Assembly: GCA_010279815.1 (NCBI GenBank)
Contig: QEOQ01000508.1
Coordinates: forward strand, 4,494,004-4,558,003
From: Brachionus plicatilis
Lineage: Eukaryota > Rotifera > Eurotatoria > Ploima > Brachionidae
Length of the DNA: 64,000 bases
Direction of reading: 5' to 3'
Positions 57,888-64,000 of this stretch are shown here, piece after piece. A program made the translations under genes and the position numbers. Below the pieces are notes generated by a model. It was not told where the DNA came from. It did no database searches and saw only the letters and a list, made by a program, of their open reading frames with translations. Within the stretch, counting starts at the first letter, position 1; every line of letters starts with the position of its first letter.

Positions 57888-60800
57888 TTATTTGGATTTT
57901 TTTGGATTTTTTTCTTCTTCGTCTTCGTCCTGGTCTACCTCGGTTTTTTTCACATAAATTCTCTCAAATTTATAATTCTTGCGATTTGTCTCTACTAATT
58001 CCGGATTTAATTCCGCCTCTTGGGAAAGAATGTTTCTTATTTTGTCCTGTTCGAATGTCTCCTTGTTGAGTATAGAAATCGAACCTAGTGTGTTGTCTCT
58101 TTGAAGGGATCTTAGATTGGGCGAAAGCTTAAAACTCGAAATTGAACCTCTGTTAAAAAAAAAAATTTATTTTTTTTAAGGCAAGATGTAAATCTAACTT
58201 TTCATCTCCCACAACCAGAATAGGGAAAAAAGGACTAAAGCAAACATGGGTTATTCTTAGCTTTTTTTTTAAAATTACATTCTGAACACACAAGGGCTTT
58301 GCTATATTCAAATAAATATCATAAATGTGAATGTTTCCATCTAAAGTTAAAGCTGCAAAAACAGTAGAAGAAAAAGGAGCCCATTGAACGTCACATACTG
58401 GAGCACTTAGCTCATAAACTATTAGAGGATTTCTTTAAAATAAATAGATGTAATTTTATGAACAAAAAAATTGTGTCCTTTTACTTGTATCTATGATCCC
58501 AAATTTTTACTGAAAAATCAGCCGAACAAGTTATGAAAATTCGTTTGAAAAACGGATTCCATTTGATTGAATAAATTGGTAGACTATGAGCATCAAAGAT
58601 TGTCAAAATTTTCTCCTTGTGCAACGAAGAATACTCAAGCACCTTGCCTTCTTCGGTGCCAACAATATACAAGTCTACTTCCTGAGAATTGAAATCTATG
58701 CATGTTCCAGAAACTTCAATAGAAAAAAAAATTTAATAGTTTCATACAAGATATATATTTTGGGTTCAACTAGCGTTTTAAATTTTTCTAAATTTTTGTT
58801 CAGCCAAAATCAAAATACCGTAAATTCTACATTGGTTTATTTAGCTATGTAAATTTAGGTTCAAAAAAATAATTAAAAAAATTTCATAAAATAAATAATT
58901 TCAATTCTGTTAATTCTTTATCATAATAATAATGATATTAACTTTGTCACATTCTTACAAAAATATTAAAAAAAACAAAAAAAGTATCATCAATTAAAAA
59001 TATTTTAAATGATATTTTTAAAATAAAAATTCAAAAAAAATTTTTTTAACCAAGCTTGACATACTAAGATACTCAGACGATATAGCGGTTCAATATTTAT
59101 TCACTAAATATATCATCAAATAATCTTGTTTCTTTATTAGATTTTAAGTATCATTGACAGATTCAACAAAAAAGTAAAAAAGACTTAAAGAAGATCTAAT
59201 TATTCAAATTAGTAAATAAAATTAATGAATGTAATAAATAAAATTAATGCAATCAACCCCAAAAAATTTGTAATTAATATTCAAATATTAAATATTTAAA
59301 AGTTAAACAAATGCCTTTTTAACAGTTTTTCAGTAGAATGTATTGCAATTGACGTGATAAAGAAGCGGCCAAGCTAATTAAAACCAGGTGAACTTAATTA
59401 TTTATTTAAAAAAAAAATTAAGAAAATACATTAGATTTAAAATGGGACAAAGATTCATGATTATGAATACGTCATATTATAAATAAAATAATGAATATTA
59501 TTTTAAATTTTTAGATTTTCATATTTTTATTTTCACATTTTTGGGCAATATTTTAAAAAACTAAAAAAACAAAACTTACTAATTAAATTCAAAATAAAAA
59601 ATTCTAAAAAATTCTAAAAAAATAATGGAAAATATAAAAAAATGAAAATCTAAAAGGGTAAAAATATTTACATGTAAAAATAAAATCAGATTATCTTATA
59701 ATCTTATAATCTTATTATTATTTACAATAAAATCTTATTTTAATTTTGAAAATTGCTATAAAAAAATTAGGCTATTTATTTTTTAAAATTACATATTACA
59801 ATTAAATATATTAGTATTTAATAAACTTTATTAATGCTCTACCACTCATTCAGCATTTTGAAATTTAAACTAAATTAATTTTGTTTATTTTATTTGTTTT
59901 GTCTTAAAATGTTTTATTTATTTTTAATATATATTTTAGGCATGCATTTAAATGCTAGGTAAAAAATTAAAAATGTTAAGTTAAAAAAAAACTAAGTTTA
60001 AGAATAAAAATGATAGTTAAGTTATTTGAAATGCTAAGTGCTAAAATTAATAATGCTTTGTAAAAAATCAAAATGCTAGAATAAAAAACAACAGGGCTAG
60101 GTTTTATGATAAAAAGGATAAATTAAAACCGGAATGAAGTAATAGAGGTGGATTTTGGGTATTAAATTAATTAAGTAATCGATAAAATAAATAAGAGTGA
60201 ATTGATTATCATTCAATTAAAAAACAAAATGATTTCAAGAGGAAAAAGTTAAAAAAATAATGAGGTTCACCGGATCATATATGTGACATTGATACTAGTG
60301 ATGGTGAAAATGATGTCGAAAAAATAGTAAAGAAAATAAAATCTTTTCGACATAAATATATATTAATGAAAATCTTCAATCAATAGATTCGATAGTTTGG
60401 GCGAAATGGTAAAAAAATTCTTGTGCTGATGGTGAAAAAGTTTATTATCGATGTAAATTATCAAAAATCAGGGAAAACAATGTGAAAAAAAATTACATTT
60501 GTATTATTTGAGCCAAGTCTAAAAGTAACTGTTTATGAATCAGTCAATATGCATACACATTAACACTATAGTGAAAAAAATATGTCACCCGAAGTAAAAG
60601 CCAAAATAGTTGAATTTTTTAACCTTAATATCAAATATTGAAATCAAATCTTAAATTTTTTTTAAACTTTTTTAATTTGCCTAGTTATTGTTTTATTTTA
60701 CCTGACGAATTTTTTTTTAAATAGCATTTTTCAGAGTTGTTTAAAAGTCACAAGACTTTGACTTGGAATCTTGAAAAAAAAAAAGACCTAACATGGACTT

Positions 60801-62890
60801 TATTTCGGGATTTTTAAACAACTCTGGCATTTTTTTTTAATTTACCTAGCATTTTTTGTTTTTTAGCTAGAAAAACTAATTAAAAATACATAGCAAAAAA
60901 TACTTCCTTACTGAGCTTTTAACTTACCTAGCAAATTTAATTTTTTACTTAGCGAATTTTTTTATTAACCTATCATTTTGAGTTTTTTAACTAGCGTAAT
61001 TAATTTTAGCCTATATTTTACTTTTTTTTCTAAGTCGCCTATGAGGCGCACTTACTAATAAATAATAATGATAATAAGAATAATCTCTTTTTCACAAGAA
61101 AGTCGAAAATAATTTTTAGCATTTTCATGGCTTTATAGAATTCGTTATTATTAGAGTTCAATTAAAAACTAAATTTTTAATGTATAATGATAATTTTAAG
61201 GGTCTTTTTATTCTTTGTATATTAGAATAAATTTTAAAACGATATTTAATTATTACAATGGAATCTCATGTTTATTGAACATATTTTAAAATTGACAAAA
61301 AATTACATTGGCTTTGTTTGAATTCATCACTGTATTTTATTTTAGGATCGTTTCCAAATACCTTTAAAAAGTTTATCTGAGTTCCAACCAAAATATTCTG
61401 AAAATGAAATTTTTTCAATTTTTTTTTTAAATTAACAAAATAATACTTTTTTTAATTCCCAATTAAAAATTCTACTATCTGCCGAAACCGATATAAAATT
61501 TTCATATTGTTCACTATTTGGTGGCAGCCATTGTACCTTCAAATTATTTGGTAAATGATACGGCTATTAATTTAGTGAATTTACTTGCCAAACTGGTCCA
61601 TAGTGCCTAGCTTCAGATTTATAATAATATTTAGTTTTTTTTTGATTATTTATCAGTCTAAGATCGTAAAGACACACCGAACCGTCATAGAATCCAGCAG
61701 CTAAAAGATACGGTTCCCGGGGATTAAATTGAATAGTCATACAACTCAAAGACGTTTCTATTTTAAATTGAGGATTATTTGGATTTTTGAGAGTAAAACA
61801 AATGATTGAGCCAGGAGTTTTTTTTAAGAAATTATCTAAAAATAAAGGTTTTATTTATAAAAATAATTTAAACATAAAAACTACATGATCCTGTTGCTAC
61901 TGCGAATAAATCACTATAATAAGTACTCCACGAAATTGCCGTAATTGCTCTTCGTTTGGTTAGATTATTGGAAAATTTCCACAAAGGCAATAAACTTCCC
62001 TCTGTACGATAAATGTCTGCTTCATCGTCCCAATGCTTGTAATCAATTACGATATCTTGTAGATTATTTTGACTTATCATTCTTTCTAAAATCATGGCTG
62101 ATTTTTTAAATCGCTCATTTTGTTGAATCTTCTGTTCTTGAGCATCAAAAATTTTTGGTTTCAATTTGGACACGGACACAATAGCTGTTTTCTTGGCTCT
62201 CATGCTCTTTTGACCAAGCTTGGCATTATTGGCAAAGTCCTCTTCATAAATTCTACTTATTATATATGGACTTATATTGTCAGAGAAATTGATCTTTTTA
62301 GCGGCATCGGTCTGAGATTCAGCTTCTCTGGTTACTATACTCTTTGTCTGAGTTCTGCGGCTGGCAAAATTAAAATCATTTTTTAGAACTCGAAATTTTC
62401 TCACATTATCTTTATCAATATAATCATCAACTATCTTTGGATCATAAAAAAGGCGTCTTTTGGCCTCAATTTTTTCTTTTTCAAGCAAATAGATTTTTGC
62501 ATCTTGCGAATTTTTGAAGAAATAATTTCCTTCATAATTCAAATATATGTGAGAGTCGTCTTTTTTAGGAATTTGAACCCATTTTTTTTGCTTATTGCTA
62601 TAGCACACATTATTTGTTGGTTGTTCATTTTTTTTAATGGTCAAAATTCTAGCTATTTCTTCAAGTAAATCATCTGGTTTTAGTTTAACTTGGTCCGAAG
62701 GTGCCGGCAAATTGGAATAATCTCTTCTCTAAAGAAAACTGTCTTAGGCAGAAAATTAATCAAAAATTAAATGTACTTCTTTTTCCTTTTGATCGGCCTT
62801 TTAATAATTTTTTAAAAATCATTAATTTTTTTTAAATTTAATTTATACCTTTACCAAAACAATTTTTTTTTTGGGACGATTTTTTTCCAT
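57888..62890 (-). CDS. DNAI1: Axonemal dynein intermediate chain 1, 687 aa
   Basis: Outer-arm dynein subunit of motile cilia. Exons (minus): 62890-62849, 62797-62777 (21-nt micro-exon), 62728-61885, 61835-61585, 61536-61447, 61397-61307, 58713-58485, 58432-58199, 58149-57888. All phases agree and sum to 2064 nt (human DNAI1 is 699 aa). The N-terminal half has KPDDLLEEIARILTIKK, two short TQT motifs (RRTQTKS, ESQTDAAKK; in intermediate chains such motifs bind LC8-type light chains), and AMILERMISQNNLQDI. The WD repeats include LLPLWKFSN, DLFAVATGS, AAGFYDGSVCLYDLRL, YIVGTEEGKVLEY and IFITCSADFSVKIWDH, ending with GDEKGSISSFKLSPNLR. The tail is acidic. A 2.6-kb intron 6 contains transposon relics. 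Ciliated tissue is implied. Confidence 0.96.
60392..60630 (+). pseudogene. MULE-type transposase N-terminal zinc-finger relic
   Basis: In shifting plus-strand frames: CADGEKVYYRCKLSKIR, GKQCEKK, FEPSLKVTVYESVNMHTH, then MSPEVKAKIVEFF. The YYRC...QC...HxH spacing is the zinc finger that precedes MULE-like transposases in many invertebrates. Stops and frameshifts show it is dead. No catalytic domain follows. Confidence 0.6.
60732..60826. mobile_element. Short MITE, CAGAGTTGTTTAAAAGTC ends
   Basis: The left end CAGAGTTGTTTAAAAGTC and the reverse complement of the right end match at 17 of 18 positions; the element is 95 bp and partly palindromic. It shares its end with 7380 and 14355, so it looks like an internally deleted member. 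Confidence 0.75.
61028..61085 (+). mobile_element. LINE-like 3' end: hairpin GCCTATGAGGC plus AAT tail
   Basis: TAAGTCGCCTATGAGGCGCACTTACT-type sequence followed by AATAAATAATAATGATAATAA. Same architecture as the other hairpin-tail units in the window, different hairpin sequence. Confidence 0.4.
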
Positions 62891-63131
62891 TTTTATTTTT
62901 CTAAATCTCGGAATTATTTCTCATAATAAAAATTAAAGCATTACCGAGAAATTTTTTTGCATGATATTTTTCAACCGGGACATGATTCAATTCCTATGTT
63001 TAATTAAATTCGAGACCAATTTATAAGCTCTTGAGTACAAATAAAGTAATAAATTTTATTTTAAGATTTTTATTATTTTTACAAGTATTAATAGTTAACA
63101 AAAAAAGTTTTAACAAAATTTTTCAAAATTG
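62891..63131. other. DNAI1 upstream region with a metallothionein 3' UTR fragment
   Basis: The DNAI1 promoter must lie here. Positions 63064-63126 match the metallothionein 3' UTR sequence at 63735-63797 in the same orientation, so a third, isolated piece of the metallothionein unit sits between DNAI1 and the right arm. Confidence 0.75.
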
Positions 63132-64000
63132 AAAAAAATATCACTAAAATAGAGTACTATATATCAAAAAATTCGGATAATGCAGAGAGATTTAATCAAA
63201 TACCATTCAAAAGTAAAAAATATACTATTTGATCTAATTTTTTTAAACTTCTAGATGCCGATTTTTTGCTATCTTAAATTAAAAATTTATAAATTTTTCA
63301 ATGAATTTTTTTAAAATTCAAATAAAACAGGTGACTTTAAATATTCAATAAAATTATCCCTATAAACACAAGTTTTGTGTGAGAAATCGGAGAGAGATTT
63401 TTTTAGAAAAACAGTGAGTTTTGACTCAAGCGATGTTTGTTTTCATATATACTTAAACTTGGTTTATGGCTAATCTGAATAGTTGCCGATTTCGCAACCC
63501 TTGAGTTCTCGGATGAGTGGCGCTGATGAATTAATCGGATGAATGCCCCATAGTAGCTAAGGCGGCAGATTGCTGAGTCGTATCCATACCAATGTGGGTC
63601 CCAAATCTCGATAAAAAAATGCGAGAGAGTCGATATTTTGGTAAAAGAATGAGTTTTGTAAACCTAACTGTAATAAAGAAGCTAATTGGTCATGTAACTT
63701 TGAGTTAAAATTAACAAAAATCAATTTTTTTAAAGAGATTTTTATTATTTTTACAAGTAATAAAAGTTAACAAAAAAAGTTTTAACAAAATTTTTCAAAT
63801 TCATAATTTCATTCTCAACATTTAAACCTTGCATTTGCAGGAATCTGAAATAATTAAAATTTTGTATAAAAAAAGCAAATTTCTTTTATGGATGATTAGA
63901 CTTACCACAACATTTGGCATCTTGGCAACATGTGCACTTACAACAATCACACTTTTGACAATTGCATTTACATTTGTCGCAACAATTACAAGAATGCATT
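63132..64000 (-). repeat. Right arm of the inverted duplication, cut by the window end
   Basis: Reverse complement of 55361-56256. Position 64000 pairs with 55361, inside the metallothionein coding region, so the arm continues outside the window and may include a second MRE promoter. Confidence 0.95.
63822..63999 (-). CDS. Metallothionein C, inverted copy of B (5' end at the window edge)
   Basis: Exons (minus): 63999-63906 and 63844-63822, with the same GTAAGT donor and TTTCAG acceptor as metallothionein B. The protein from its second Met is identical to B (MHSCNCCDKCKCNCQKCDCC and so on, ending DSCKCKV). The first Met codon and promoter lie beyond position 64000. It runs toward B (convergent), 8.3 kb away. 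No stop or frameshift, so it should be functional if its promoter was copied too. Confidence 0.92.
   Translation of the reverse strand, partial: CILVIVATNVNAIVKSVIVVSAHVAKMPNVVVSLIIHKRNLLFLYKILIISDSCKCKV

Larger units (their letters stand above)
58714..61306. other. DNAI1 intron 6 with transposon relics
   Basis: 2.6 kb, AT-rich. Holds a C2H2-type MULE relic (60392-60630), a short MITE copy with 18-bp inverted ends (60732-60826) and a LINE-like hairpin-tail (about 61028-61085). Confidence 0.65.

Overview
The window is nuclear DNA of a small, very AT-rich animal. Coding exons are GC-richer islands in roughly 75-80% AT introns and spacers, the genetic code is standard, introns are GT-AG (many of 50-70 bp), and there is an RNA polymerase III tRNA gene. 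The set of animal proteins (DOCK, ROS1-like kinase, axonemal dynein intermediate chain, SF1, M13 peptidase) plus abundant small Tc1/mariner, MITE and CR1-like remnants suggests a spiralian such as a monogonont rotifer of the Brachionus type. That assignment is inference; no rRNA or mitochondrial marker is present.

Left third (1-23.9 kb). A four-exon DOCK6/7/8-type exchange factor fills 1.3-13.6 kb on the plus strand. Its introns hold repeats and a 130-bp (AAT)n tract. A decayed 1,037-bp mariner-like element with TA target duplication begins 46 bp after its stop codon. After 4 kb of AT-rich spacer comes an 11-exon ROS1/Sevenless-like receptor tyrosine kinase (18.6-23.8 kb).

Middle (24-45.8 kb). 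A single-exon divergent M13 (neprilysin-like) membrane peptidase with a GATA/TATA promoter is followed by a minus-strand PLAT plus coiled-coil protein, tRNA-Gln(TTG), a minus-strand ankyrin protein and a plus-strand single-pass membrane protein of unknown family. A repeat-rich block (43.7-45.8 kb) holds two LINE relics and a perfect 50-bp foldback between 120-bp direct repeats.

Right third (46-64 kb). Splicing factor SF1 lies on the minus strand, its intron carrying a 700-bp GC-rich foldback. Then come the 3' exons of an unidentified plus-strand gene, a coiled-coil protein ending in a UBAN-like (NEMO/ABIN) segment, and a metallothionein locus. Two metallothionein genes diverge from a promoter with five metal-response-element cores. 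The plus-strand copy and about 0.9 kb around it are repeated as an inverted copy at the window end. Between the two arms sit a CD225-like membrane protein and a complete nine-exon DNAI1 gene.

The genes do not form an operon or pathway; this is an ordinary animal gene neighbourhood. The metallothionein inverted duplication with its MRE array is the clearest locus-level system. All multi-exon models were joined by hand from splice signals, phase and family likeness; every joined model comes out divisible by three.
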